This document shows positions 1 through 6,591 of a stretch of DNA of 11,450 nucleotides, piece after piece (the first letter of the stretch is position 1; every line of letters begins with the position of its first letter). The position numbers were made by a program, and so were the translations under genes. Origin of the DNA: Thermoleophilia bacterium (GTDB lineage Bacteria > Actinomycetota > Thermoleophilia > Gaiellales > SKUG01); NCBI GenBank assembly GCA_020438525.1, contig JAGQUL010000201.1:259-11708 (forward strand), given 5' to 3'. The notes below the pieces were generated by a model. The model did no database searches and had not been told where the DNA came from. It worked only from the letters and a program-made list of their open reading frames with translations.

Positions 1-74
1 AGATCTACGAAGGCACCAGCGAGATCCAGAAGCTCGTGATCGCCCGCAAGCTGCTCGGTCTCGACGTTCGCTGA
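1..74 (+). CDS. acyl-CoA dehydrogenase, C-terminal end (partial)
   Basis: Only the last 23 codons are present; reading begins at base 3 and stops at TGA 72-74. The residues begin IYEGTSEIQ and continue with KLVIARKLLG. This matches the conserved C-terminal helix of acyl-CoA dehydrogenases, in which the YEGTSEIQ stretch contacts FAD across the dimer interface. The family oxidises acyl-CoA thioesters to trans-2-enoyl-CoA and passes electrons to electron-transfer flavoprotein. Substrate class cannot be judged from this fragment. Its position upstream of cobO and an acyl-CoA mutase fits a region concerned with acyl-CoA catabolism, though the intervening spacer and PilZ gene argue against one operon. 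Confidence 0.85.
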   Translation, partial: IYEGTSEIQKLVIARKLLGLDVR

Positions 75-78
75 GCGA

Positions 79-177
79 GCAGTGGCATGCGAAACCAGGT
101 TGGCTCGCCGCGCTCACACCGGGCAAGTTTCGCATGTGATGGTCGGAATCCGGCAGTGGCATGCGAAACCTGGTTGG
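79..177. repeat. two 25-bp direct repeats with an inverted partial copy between them
   Basis: The 25-bp units at 79-103 and 153-177 share the core GTGGCATGCGAAACC and differ at a single base (A or T after the core). Between them, 127-136 (GTTTCGCATG) is the exact reverse complement of CATGCGAAAC at 86-95 and 160-169. Either direct copy could therefore pair with the middle one as a stem-loop. The arrangement resembles extragenic palindromic (REP/BIME-like) elements or a transcription terminator region downstream of the acyl-CoA dehydrogenase. I see no ORF that fits here. The rest of the spacer (178-303) holds a short CGTGC/GCACG inverted repeat at 242-260 with six T in its loop. Confidence 0.7.
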
Positions 178-303
178 TGAGCGGCGAGCGGCTCGGCGCG
201 CACGCGGTTGGTCGGAGTTGGGCCACGATTTCACCTGCATGCGTGCTTTTTTCGCGCACGGGGAACCATTCAGTGCCCGCACCGACCGTCAGGAGGCATT
301 CGC

Positions 304-1170
304 GTGGCGATCTTCGATCGAATCCGACGCGCCGCCGGCCGCACCACAACCGCGCCGCCAGCCGATATCGGCGAGCCCGTGCCCGTGCACCTGCTTCCCG
401 ACATCAACCAGCGCATCACGATCGGCACCGCCCACGAATCACCTGTCCCCAGCCGCGTCGAGGACCGCGGCACCGCGCAGATGCAGCTTGCGTTCCCCGC
501 GATCGACGTCGCGTTCGGCGACGAGGTCACCCTCACCTGGGAGCGCGACGACACCTGGTTCCGCCTCACGACCCGCGTGACCGGCGTCGATTCACGCTCC
601 GCCGTCCCCACCATCCTCGTCTCGGCCTCCGGTCACCTCTCGCGCTACGACGAGCGCCGCTCCGACCTGCGTCGCCGGATCGAGTTTCCCGTCGAGCTGC
701 GCGTCCTGCGCGCCCGGGCCATCCGCGCCGGCCGCGAGCTGCACACCTACACCACCGAGGTCGCATCCAGCACCATCACCTTTGCGACCAGCGCGCCGTT
801 CTCGCCGGGCGACGTCGTCGAGTGCAAGGTCCTCATCGGCGACGGCCCCGACGACGTGATCGGCGCCCGACTTCACGTCGTGCGCGTCGACACCCACCCG
901 GGGTCCTGGCGCTCCACGTGCACCGGCACGATCGACGAGATCCTGCGCACCGACCGCGCCCGCCTGATGGCCGCCGCCGACGCGGGCGGCATCGCCACCA
1001 GCGAGCTCACGCCGCCCGACGCGCACGATCCGTCGTCGACCGCCTCCGAGCCCCCCACCCAGGACGGCGTTGGCGGACGCGACGAGCCGCAGCACTCCCG
1101 GAACGTGCAGTTCGTGCTCGAGTGGCTCCAGCGCGGCCAGTCGGCCCCCGCCGACGACCCCACGCGATAG
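304..1170 (+). CDS. PilZ-domain-like protein (YcgR-type, degenerate motif)
   Basis: 288 aa from a GTG start at 304, chosen because AGGAGG at 291-296 lies 7 nt upstream; the reading frame extends further but is arginine-rich and unlike protein. The N-terminal half (about residues 25-115) looks like the beta-rich PilZN/YcgR_2 domain. Residues 117-136 (ERRSDLRRRIEFPVEL) resemble the RxxxR entry of a PilZ domain, followed by beta strands up to about residue 215. The C-terminal 70 residues are low-complexity and acidic. PilZ domains bind cyclic di-GMP, and YcgR-like proteins act as flagellar brakes or regulators. The usual D/NxSxxG second motif is not clear here; TEVASSTITF sits at that place. Ligand binding is therefore doubtful. 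No signal peptide or membrane segment is visible. The stop lies 10 nt before cobO, so the two are probably co-transcribed. Confidence 0.65.
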   Translation: MAIFDRIRRAAGRTTTAPPADIGEPVPVHLLPDINQRITIGTAHESPVPSRVEDRGTAQMQLAFPAIDVAFGDEVTLTWERDDTWFRLTTRVTGVDSRSAVPTILVSASGHLSRYDERRSDLRRRIEFPVELRVLRARAIRAGRELHTYTTEVASSTITFATSAPFSPGDVVECKVLIGDGPDDVIGARLHVVRVDTHPGSWRSTCTGTIDEILRTDRARLMAAADAGGIATSELTPPDAHDPSSTASEPPTQDGVGGRDEPQHSRNVQFVLEWLQRGQSAPADDPTR

Positions 1171-1180
1171 CCTCCGCCAC

Positions 1181-1801
1181 ATGGCGGACGACGACGCAGC
1201 CGGGTTCGAAGGACTTGGCCAGAAGCATTGGAAGAGCGACCGGGTGAAGGCGCTGGAGCGCGCCGAGCGCAACGCGCCCCGACCCGGCTACGTGCAGATC
1301 TACACCGGCGACGGCAAGGGCAAGACCACGGCCTCGCTCGGGCTCGTCTGCCGCGCCGCCGGCTATGGGCACCGCTCGTGCATCGTGAGCTTCCTCAAGG
1401 GCGACCCCAACTACGGCGAGCTGCGCTTCATCCGCGAGCACATGCCGATGGTCGACTACCACCTCGCCGGTCGCATGAACTTCGTCGACCCGAACGACCC
1501 CGACCCCGAGGACGTGGCGATCGCGCGCGAGGGATTCGCCACCGCACGTGACGCGATCGCGTCGGGCGACTACCACCTCGTCGTGCTCGACGAGGCGAAC
1601 GTGGCCGCGAACCTCGGGCTGATCGACGAGCGGGAGCTGCTTGCGGTGCTCGACGACAAGCCGGAGCACGTGGAGGTCGTGCTCACCGGGCGTGACGCCC
1701 CGCAGTCGTTCATCGACCGCGCCGACCTCGTCACCGAGATGCGCATGGTCAAGCACTTCTACGAGGCCGGCATCCCGGCGCGGCGCGGCATCGAGTTCTG
1801 A
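1181..1801 (+). CDS. cobO: cob(I)alamin / corrinoid adenosyltransferase (CobA/CobO/BtuR family)
   Basis: 206 aa, normal length for the CobA/CobO-type ATP:corrinoid adenosyltransferases. These transfer the 5'-deoxyadenosyl group of ATP to reduced cobalt, giving adenosylcobalamin or its precursors in the cytosol. The P-loop GDGKGKTT is at residues 43-50 (the family usually has GNGKGKTT). The Walker B-like LVVLDE is at 133-138, and the family's C-terminal LTGRDAP and ADLVTEM stretches are at about 169-187. The ATG at 1181 is 10 nt after the PilZ stop. No clear Shine-Dalgarno precedes it, so translation may depend on coupling to the upstream gene. The adenosylcobalamin-dependent mutase genes about 3 kb downstream are an obvious user of the product, although they are not in the same transcript. 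No cobalamin riboswitch was seen upstream. Confidence 0.93.
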   Translation: MADDDAAGFEGLGQKHWKSDRVKALERAERNAPRPGYVQIYTGDGKGKTTASLGLVCRAAGYGHRSCIVSFLKGDPNYGELRFIREHMPMVDYHLAGRMNFVDPNDPDPEDVAIAREGFATARDAIASGDYHLVVLDEANVAANLGLIDERELLAVLDDKPEHVEVVLTGRDAPQSFIDRADLVTEMRMVKHFYEAGIPARRGIEF

Positions 1802-1878
1802 CGCACGTACGTTCGCGGCCGCAACGACGGTGGTCGATTGCCCGATACCCAGGCAGGACGATCGGGGAGTTCGGGACG

Positions 1879-2694
1879 ATGAGCGCAGCAGTGATGTCGG
1901 TCGGCATGAACGTGGCCGTGCCCGAGCCGTGGGAGCAGTTCAACGTCGAGGGCGTCGAGCGCGAGCTCGTCGACGCCCACACGCAGGCGGTGGATGCACG
2001 TCGTGAGGCCGGCCGACAGCGGCTCGAGCAGCTGCAGCCCGAGTACGATGCCTTCTGGCAGCGGACGCGAGACAACGACATCAGCGGCAGATGGACCGGC
2101 GTCGCCGTCGGCGCCGGGGTTTTTGGCGTGATGGGTGGTGTGATCGGCCTCGCCGGTGGTGCCGGCCTCGCGGGCCGCCTGCGCGCGGGTGCGATCGGGC
2201 TCGGAGCAGGCGCATTGCTCGCCGGATCCTTCTTCGCGCTTGCGGTGTTCGATCCGGACAGTCGAGCGATCTACCATCGTCCTCGCGCGAAGACGCCGGA
2301 GGAGCGCAAGCTCGTGGATGCGTACGCAGCAGCACAGGACGACGCTCGCATCCTTCCGTTCGAGTGGGAGGTCGGCGGCAGCTCCAACCGCGGAATGCCC
2401 CTGCACGAGTCGGTGCGCAGCTTCACGCAGGAGCACGCCGCGTCGTTCGATCACGATGGTGACGGCTTCGTCGACCTGTCGGCCGACAGCCCGGAGCTGG
2501 CTCGTGATGCGCGCAACGGTGGACCGGTCTCGGCGGCGACCCGCGGTCTGTTACACCTGTCTCGTGGATTCCGTGACAGCGATGGCAACGGTGACGGCAG
2601 GCTTTCGGTGGAGGAGGCCGTGCGCGCCACCGTCCAGGCAGGCATCGACCGGGACACCAAACCGTTCAGGTCTTCGGTCGACCCCGTGTTCTAG
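1879..2694 (+). CDS. two-transmembrane protein with EF-hand calcium-binding motifs
   Basis: 271 aa. ATG at 1879 has GGGGAG at 1864-1869, 9 nt upstream. The order is: a charged, helical N-terminal segment (about 18-66, coiled-coil-like, EREL/RRE/RLEQL); two hydrophobic Gly/Ala-rich helices (about 73-98 and 103-124) that form a hairpin in the membrane; and a polar C-terminal domain. That domain carries two EF-hand loops. The second (D235, N237, D239, G240, S243, E246) is complete by the canonical 12-residue pattern. The first (D191, D193, D195, G196, D199) lacks the acidic residue at position 12 (A202), so it may bind weakly. Both tails are probably on the same side of the membrane. No enzyme domain is recognised. 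A role as a calcium-responsive or calcium-stabilised membrane protein is inference. It starts 77 nt after cobO and may have its own promoter. Confidence 0.75.
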   Translation: MSAAVMSVGMNVAVPEPWEQFNVEGVERELVDAHTQAVDARREAGRQRLEQLQPEYDAFWQRTRDNDISGRWTGVAVGAGVFGVMGGVIGLAGGAGLAGRLRAGAIGLGAGALLAGSFFALAVFDPDSRAIYHRPRAKTPEERKLVDAYAAAQDDARILPFEWEVGGSSNRGMPLHESVRSFTQEHAASFDHDGDGFVDLSADSPELARDARNGGPVSAATRGLLHLSRGFRDSDGNGDGRLSVEEAVRATVQAGIDRDTKPFRSSVDPVF

Positions 2695-2705
2695 GACGGC
2701 CGTCC
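2694..2705. terminator. 12-bp perfect palindrome between convergent genes
   Basis: GGACGGCCGTCC begins on the last base of the EF-hand gene's stop codon. It lies 17 bp before the end of the convergent small peptide gene. As RNA it could fold only as a 4-bp stem with a GGCC loop, and no T-tract follows on either strand, so termination is uncertain. An operator is the alternative. Confidence 0.3.
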
Positions 2706-2722
2706 GATGCGGGCGCGAAGCG

Positions 2723-2815
2723 TCAGCTCGGATGGCGGCCTTCGTGGCGGTCCATCACGAGCAGCGTGCCGGCTGCCGCTGCAAGGAGCACCAGGCTCAT
2801 CACGATGTCGAACAT
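2723..2815 (-). CDS. 30-aa single-helix membrane peptide downstream of the response regulator
   Basis: On the minus strand ATG at 2815 runs to TGA at 2725-2723, giving 30 residues: MFDIVMSLVLLAAAAG, then TLLV and the polar tail MDRHEGRHPS. Residues 4-21 form one hydrophobic helix; the tail is charged and His-containing. GGGGAG (minus strand; plus 2825-2830) lies 9 nt upstream, one of the best ribosome binding sites in the window. The start is only 15 nt after the response regulator's stop, so it is very probably the third gene of the kinase-regulator operon. The size resembles small inner-membrane regulatory peptides that bind sensor kinases or transporters, but I recognise no family. A membrane-bound partner for an otherwise soluble kinase is inference. 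Confidence 0.65.
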   Translation of the reverse strand: MFDIVMSLVLLAAAAGTLLVMDRHEGRHPS

Positions 2816-2830
2816 GGTCGTCGTCTCCCC

Positions 2831-3475
2831 TCAGATGCGGGCGTGGTCGGCAGCCCAACGGGCGAGCTCGGAGCGTCGCTGCAGGCCGGTCTTGTGGCGG
2901 ATGCGGGTGAGGTGGTTCTGCACGGTGCGGGGGGAGATGTAGAGCTTGCCGCCGATCTCCTTGTCGGTGTGGCCGAGCGCGACGAGCCGCAGCACCTCCT
3001 GCTCGCGGTCGGCGAGCATCGGGCGCAGCACGCCGGCGGCACCACCGCGGCGCGAGCGCGAGTAGTCGTCGAGCAGGCAGCCGGCGAGCTCGGGAGCGAT
3101 CACCGAGCCGCCACCGTGCACGGTGATCACGGCCTGCACGAGCTCGCGGGTGCTGGTCCGCTTGTTGAGGTAGCCGGCCGCGCCCGAGGCGATCGCCTGC
3201 AGGAACACGTCGGTCTTCTCGGTCGCGGTGAGCATGAGCACGCGCGTGTCGGGTTGGTCGGCCAGGATCTTCTCGAGTGCGACGAGGCCGCTCATCTCCG
3301 GCATGTGCACGTCGAGCAGCACCACGTCGGGGCGGTGCTCGCGCGCGAGCTCCACGGCTTCGACGCCGTTCACGGCTGCGGCCACCACATCGATGTCGGG
3401 ATCGCCGCCGACCGCGTCGACGAGCGCGGCGCGGATCAGGGGGAAGTCGTCGGCGATCAGCACGCGGATCTTCAT
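2831..3475 (-). CDS. NarL/FixJ-family two-component response regulator
   Basis: 214 aa. The receiver domain (about 1-120) has the acidic pair D9-D10, the phosphoacceptor D55 in LLDVHMPEMSG, T83 and K105. A linker follows, then a LuxR/NarL helix-turn-helix at about 154-210 (LADREQEVLRLVALGHTDKEI, with SPRTVQNHL as recognition helix). Phosphorylation by the cognate kinase should promote dimerisation and DNA binding. The ATG at 3475 overlaps the kinase stop as ATGA, which indicates translational coupling and a fixed stoichiometry. A longer in-frame reading exists upstream but it only shadows the kinase. The target genes are unknown; the divergent icmA promoter region is the nearest candidate. 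Confidence 0.93.
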   Translation of the reverse strand: MKIRVLIADDFPLIRAALVDAVGGDPDIDVVAAAVNGVEAVELAREHRPDVVLLDVHMPEMSGLVALEKILADQPDTRVLMLTATEKTDVFLQAIASGAAGYLNKRTSTRELVQAVITVHGGGSVIAPELAGCLLDDYSRSRRGGAAGVLRPMLADREQEVLRLVALGHTDKEIGGKLYISPRTVQNHLTRIRHKTGLQRRSELARWAADHARI

Positions 3476-4365
3476 GCCACCGACTCCGTCACGTGATCGC
3501 TGCCTGCGCGGCCGGTGATTCGAATCATCACGCCGCGCCCGGGGGCGCTGGCGATCGCGACCGATCCGCCGCAGCGCGCCATTCGCTCGCGCATGCTGCA
3601 ACGCATGCCGAGCCCCTCGTGCACGGTGCGCGGGTCGAAGCCGTGACCGTCGTCGACCACGTGGACCTCCACGTGCCCGTCGTGTGATTCGCACGTCACG
3701 CGGGCATTCGATGCGCCCGAGTGCTTGCGGGTGTTGTTGAGCGCCTCGCGGACGACCGCGACGATCTCGCTCGCGACGATCGGTTCGACGTCACAGTCGA
3801 GGTGTTCGGTATCGAGGTGCACGTCGATGTGCGAGAGCGCTCGTGCCTCGTTCACGACGTGGCTGATCGCGTCGCGGAAGTCGGGCGGCGGCAGCTCGTC
3901 GCACTCGCCGTCGATGGCCTCGCGCAGGTCGTCGGCGGCGCGGCCGGCGACGCGCATCAGTCGTTCCGCGTCGGTGCACTGGCCGTAGCCGCCGGTCGCG
4001 AGGTACTCGAGCACCTGCAGGACCGTGTCGTGGAGCCACGCGCGGTGACGCTCCTCCTCGCGGCGGATGACCTCGTCGATGAGCCCGGTGGGCTGGATCG
4101 CGTGACGCGGCTGGGCGGCTGGATCCCGATACTCCATCGCTTCGTTCCTTCGTTCTGCCAGACAGCTCGAGGGGGAGGGGCTGCGGGGTGGGGCTGACGC
4201 TGGTGTGTCCGATCCGTGTGGGCAGGATGGACTGTGCATGGCGACTGTACGGTTGCCCCACGCGAAGCGAATCGTCGGTTCGTGCACGTCGTGCTGCACG
4301 AACGTGCACGGCGAGTGGTCGATCGTGCAGTCACCGTCCGGCCACTCGGTATCTACCAGGCGCAT
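3472..4365 (-). CDS. HisKA_3-type sensor histidine kinase with possible Cys/His-rich N-terminal module
   Basis: 297 aa from ATG 4365, or 221 aa from the internal ATG 4137. The kinase core, numbered from 4137, has the phosphoacceptor H36 in WLHDTVLQ of the dimerisation helix, the N box EALNN at 131-135, G1 DDGHGFD at 162-168 and G2 around GLGM at 175-178. There is no membrane segment, so sensing must be cytosolic. The 4365 start has GGGAGG (plus 4372-4377) 6 nt upstream. It adds 76 residues with C13, H17, C20, H25, H28, H44, C48 and H50, followed by a Pro/Ser-rich linker. Codons 2-44 of that extension end in G or C in 36 of 43 cases by my count, as expected for coding DNA. The ligand (metal, haem, redox) is unknown. 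The gene overlaps the response regulator by 4 nt. Confidence 0.85.
   Translation of the reverse strand: MRLVDTEWPDGDCTIDHSPCTFVQHDVHEPTIRFAWGNRTVAMHSPSCPHGSDTPASAPPRSPSPSSCLAERRNEAMEYRDPAAQPRHAIQPTGLIDEVIRREEERHRAWLHDTVLQVLEYLATGGYGQCTDAERLMRVAGRAADDLREAIDGECDELPPPDFRDAISHVVNEARALSHIDVHLDTEHLDCDVEPIVASEIVAVVREALNNTRKHSGASNARVTCESHDGHVEVHVVDDGHGFDPRTVHEGLGMRCSMRERMARCGGSVAIASAPGRGVMIRITGRAGSDHVTESVA
4138..4150 (-). promoter_or_regulatory. internal ribosome binding site of the kinase gene
   Basis: AAGGA (minus strand; plus 4146-4150) lies 8 nt before the in-frame ATG at 4137. It would produce a short 221-aa kinase lacking the Cys/His-rich module. Together with the GGGAGG site before 4365 it gives two usable starts for one gene. 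Either the short form is the only product or both forms are made. Confidence 0.45.
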
Positions 4366-4824
4366 TGGAATCCTCCCGTTGCTGTTCGCCCCCCATGGCG
4401 TTCACAAGGGCAACTGTAGACGTACGCGTGCCCAGCGTTTTGGAGGGAAATCGCGCCCTTTGGCGAGGCCGTTGCAGTCTCAGTGAGGTTTGTCAGTTCG
4501 CCGAACTGCCGTGCTGATCGCCGGCGATGCAGCACCGGTTCGCTGGTGAGGACCTGCTATTGGCGCATGGGAGCGTCGATCGTGGAACTGTTCGCTGGCT
4601 AGTGGGCTGGTGCGGCCAGAGCCATGGCCGTGAGCGGCCTGATCGCCCGGGTCGAAGCATGCAAGCCGTTCGTGCGGGGGATTCGCGCGGGTCGTCGCAT
4701 CGCGGGATGCCGCTCGTCGGATACGATCGTCAGCGCGCTCGCGCGACCGCGCTCGCGCACGCACCACCCGATCGGCGCCGACTGCGGCGCCCGCGCACCC
4801 CCCGCGACCGAAGGACGAGCGACC
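4366..4824. other. divergent intergenic region between the kinase operon and the mutase gene
   Basis: 459 bp with no convincing gene. Reading frames through it are arginine-rich, lack ribosome sites and show no family resemblance. It holds a 15-bp palindrome at 4494-4508 and a possible CACCGG/CTGGTG hairpin with a TTCG loop at 4533-4548. A TACGAT -10-like hexamer at 4722-4727 points towards the mutase but has no good -35 partner. Promoters for both directions must lie here. No riboswitch was recognised. Confidence 0.6.
4494..4508. promoter_or_regulatory. 15-bp perfect palindrome, candidate operator
   Basis: CAGTTCGCCGAACTG has two 7-bp arms around one central base. It lies 129 bp upstream of the kinase start and 317 bp upstream of the mutase start. 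A further GAACTG half-site occurs at 4585-4590. The size suits a dimeric helix-turn-helix regulator such as the neighbouring NarL-type protein, but nothing in the sequence ties it to a particular factor. Confidence 0.4.
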
Positions 4825-6522
4825 GTGGCCATCGCCGACCGCCAGGGCACCTGGCAGCCCAAGCACCGCGCCGACGTGGACGAACCCGCCGGCGAGCAGG
4901 AGGCCGCGTGGCAGGACGCGCTCTCGCGCACGCCCGACCGTGACGAGCTGTTCACCACCATGAGCGGCGCCGAGGTGCCGCGCATGTCCACGCCGAAGAG
5001 CGCCGGCACCGACTACGAGCGTGAGCTCGGCTACCCGGGTCAGTTCCCGTTCACGCGTGGCGTGTACCCGTCGATGTACCGCGGCAAGACGTGGACCCAG
5101 CGCCAGTTCGCCGGGTTCGGCACGGCGGCCGAGACCAACGAGCGATTCCACTACCTGCTCGCGCACGGCCAGCACGGCCTGAGCGTGGCGTTCGACATGC
5201 CCACGCTCATGGGCTACGACAGCGACGACGACCACTCGCTCGGCGAGGTGGGGCGCGAGGGCGTGGCGGTCGACACCGTGCTCGACATGGAGCGCCTGTT
5301 CCAGGGAGTGCCGCTCGACGAGGTCTCCACGTCGATGACGATCAACGGTCCGGCACCGATCATCCTCGCCTACTACGCGGTGATGGCCGAGCAGCGCGGG
5401 ATCCCGCTCGCCAAGCTGAGCGGCACGATCCAGACCGACATCCTCAAGGAGTACATCGCCCAGAAGGAGTGGCTGTTCCCGCCCGATCCTTCGATGCGGC
5501 TCGTGACCGACATGGTCGAGTTCTGCACCAAGGAGATGCCGCGCTGGCACCCGATCTCGATCTCCGGCTACCACATCCGCGAGGCCGGATCGACCGCGGC
5601 GCAGGAGCTCGCGTTCACGCTCGGCAACGGGTTCGCCTACGTCGAGCACGCGATCGAGCGCGGGCTCGACGTGGACGCGTTCGCGCCGCGCCTGTCGTTC
5701 TTCTTCAACGCGCACATCGACTTCTTCGAGGAGATCGCCAAGCTGCGCGCCGCGCGCCGGATCTGGGCGACCGTGATGAAGGAGAAGTACGGCGCGAAGG
5801 ACCCGCGCTCGCTGCTGTGCCGCTTCCACTGCCAGACGGCCGGGGTGTCGCTCACGTGGCAGCAGCCGCTCGTGAACGTCGCGCGCACCGCGGTCGAGGC
5901 GATGGCGGCCGTGCTCGGCGGATGTCAGTCGCTGCACACCAACAGCTACGACGAGGCGCTGGCGCTGCCCACCGAGGAGGCTGTGCAGGTCGCGCTGCGC
6001 ACGCAGCAGGTGATTGCCGAGGAGACGGGCGTCGTCAACACGATCGACCCGCTCGGCGGCTCCTACTTCGTGGAGGAGATGACCAACCGCATCGAGGCCG
6101 ACGCGTACGACTACTTCCACCGCATGGACGAGCTCGGCGGCGTTGTGGAGGCCGTGAAGCAGAACTTCCAGATGCGCGAGATCGCTGAGGCGAGCTTCCG
6201 CTGGCAGCAGGAGGTCGAGGCGGGCCAGCGGCGCATCGTCGGCGTGAACGCCTACCAGGTCGACGACGAGCCCGAGGTGCCGATCCTCAAGATCGACCCG
6301 GCGCTCGAGGAGCAGCAGGTCGCGCGCGTGCGATCCGCGCGCGCCGACCGCGACGAGGATGCCGCCCAGCGCGCGCTCGCCGCACTCACCGAGGCCGCGC
6401 GCGGCGATGCGAACCTCATGTACCCGCTGCTCGACTGCGCTCGCGCCACCTGCAGCGAGGGCGAGATCGTGCGCGCGATGCGCGAGGTGTTCGGCAGCTG
6501 GAAGGAAACGCCGGTCTTCTAG
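4825..6522 (+). CDS. icmA: isobutyryl-CoA mutase-type large subunit (methylmalonyl-CoA mutase family)
   Basis: 565 aa from GTG 4825 (AAGGA at 4811-4815, 9 nt upstream); the frame continues back to 4624 but that part is arginine-rich and not family-like. This is the catalytic TIM-barrel subunit of adenosylcobalamin-dependent acyl-CoA mutases, without the B12-binding domain. Markers include [10 protein letters not shown] (81-90), [15 protein letters not shown] from about 120 and [11 protein letters not shown] with the substrate-stabilising H250. Methylmalonyl-CoA mutase selects its substrate with Tyr89 and Arg207. Here the equivalent positions are F95 (RQFAGFG) and Q213 (YIAQKE), exactly 118 residues apart as in the family, with A122 where 2-hydroxyisobutyryl-CoA mutase has Asp. 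That combination is the isobutyryl-CoA mutase signature, and the length fits IcmA (about 566 aa). Predicted reaction: isobutyryl-CoA to n-butyryl-CoA and back. The substrate remains a prediction. Confidence 0.9.
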   Translation: MAIADRQGTWQPKHRADVDEPAGEQEAAWQDALSRTPDRDELFTTMSGAEVPRMSTPKSAGTDYERELGYPGQFPFTRGVYPSMYRGKTWTQRQFAGFGTAAETNERFHYLLAHGQHGLSVAFDMPTLMGYDSDDDHSLGEVGREGVAVDTVLDMERLFQGVPLDEVSTSMTINGPAPIILAYYAVMAEQRGIPLAKLSGTIQTDILKEYIAQKEWLFPPDPSMRLVTDMVEFCTKEMPRWHPISISGYHIREAGSTAAQELAFTLGNGFAYVEHAIERGLDVDAFAPRLSFFFNAHIDFFEEIAKLRAARRIWATVMKEKYGAKDPRSLLCRFHCQTAGVSLTWQQPLVNVARTAVEAMAAVLGGCQSLHTNSYDEALALPTEEAVQVALRTQQVIAEETGVVNTIDPLGGSYFVEEMTNRIEADAYDYFHRMDELGGVVEAVKQNFQMREIAEASFRWQQEVEAGQRRIVGVNAYQVDDEPEVPILKIDPALEEQQVARVRSARADRDEDAAQRALAALTEAARGDANLMYPLLDCARATCSEGEIVRAMREVFGSWKETPVF

Positions 6523-6527
6523 GCGCG

Positions 6528-6574
6528 ACTACCTTGTTCACGGCGACCTCGAGTGTGCTCGCGGTCAAGGTAGT
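6528..6574. terminator. long hairpin between convergent icmA and sulfotransferase genes
   Basis: ACTACCTTG (6528-6536) pairs perfectly with CAAGGTAGT (6566-6574). Inside, ACC-CGAG (6546-6553) pairs with CTCG-GGT (6558-6565) around a TGTG loop, with one mismatch and a 9-nt bulge on the left. It lies 6 nt after the icmA stop and 18 nt from the sulfotransferase stop, a position suited to bidirectional termination. There is no T-tract. Confidence 0.5.
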
Positions 6575-6591
6575 GGCGGGTCTCCGCGGGA

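Noticed and set aside
87..1247. 386-codon plus-strand frame over the PilZ-like gene
   Set aside because: Extremely arginine/histidine-rich shadow; the PilZ-like frame has a good ribosome site and protein-like composition.
1802..1878. Cobalamin riboswitch near cobO or icmA
   Set aside because: I looked for the conserved B12-box elements in the gaps before cobO, icmA and icmB and saw none.
2707..2910. Small plus-strand ORF after the EF-hand gene
   Set aside because: Ser/Arg/Gly-rich with no ribosome site; the minus-strand 30-aa membrane peptide explains this stretch better.
2156..3496. 446-codon plus-strand open frame across the EF-hand and response regulator genes
   Set aside because: It overlaps two recognised genes in other frames, has low-complexity composition and no family motif.
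4624..4824. N-terminal extension of the mutase from ATG 4624
   Set aside because: The 67 extra residues are arginine-rich and unlike the family. The GTG at 4825 has AAGGA at 9 nt and gives the expected length for IcmA.
4480..6120. 546-codon minus-strand open frame antisense to the mutase gene
   Set aside because: Arg/His/Val-rich composition typical of the complement of high-GC coding DNA; the plus strand carries a fully convincing mutase with conserved motifs.
4825..6522. Methylmalonyl-CoA mutase as the specific function
   Set aside because: The substrate-selecting Tyr and Arg are replaced by Phe95 and Gln213; family membership stays, but the specific substrate does not fit.
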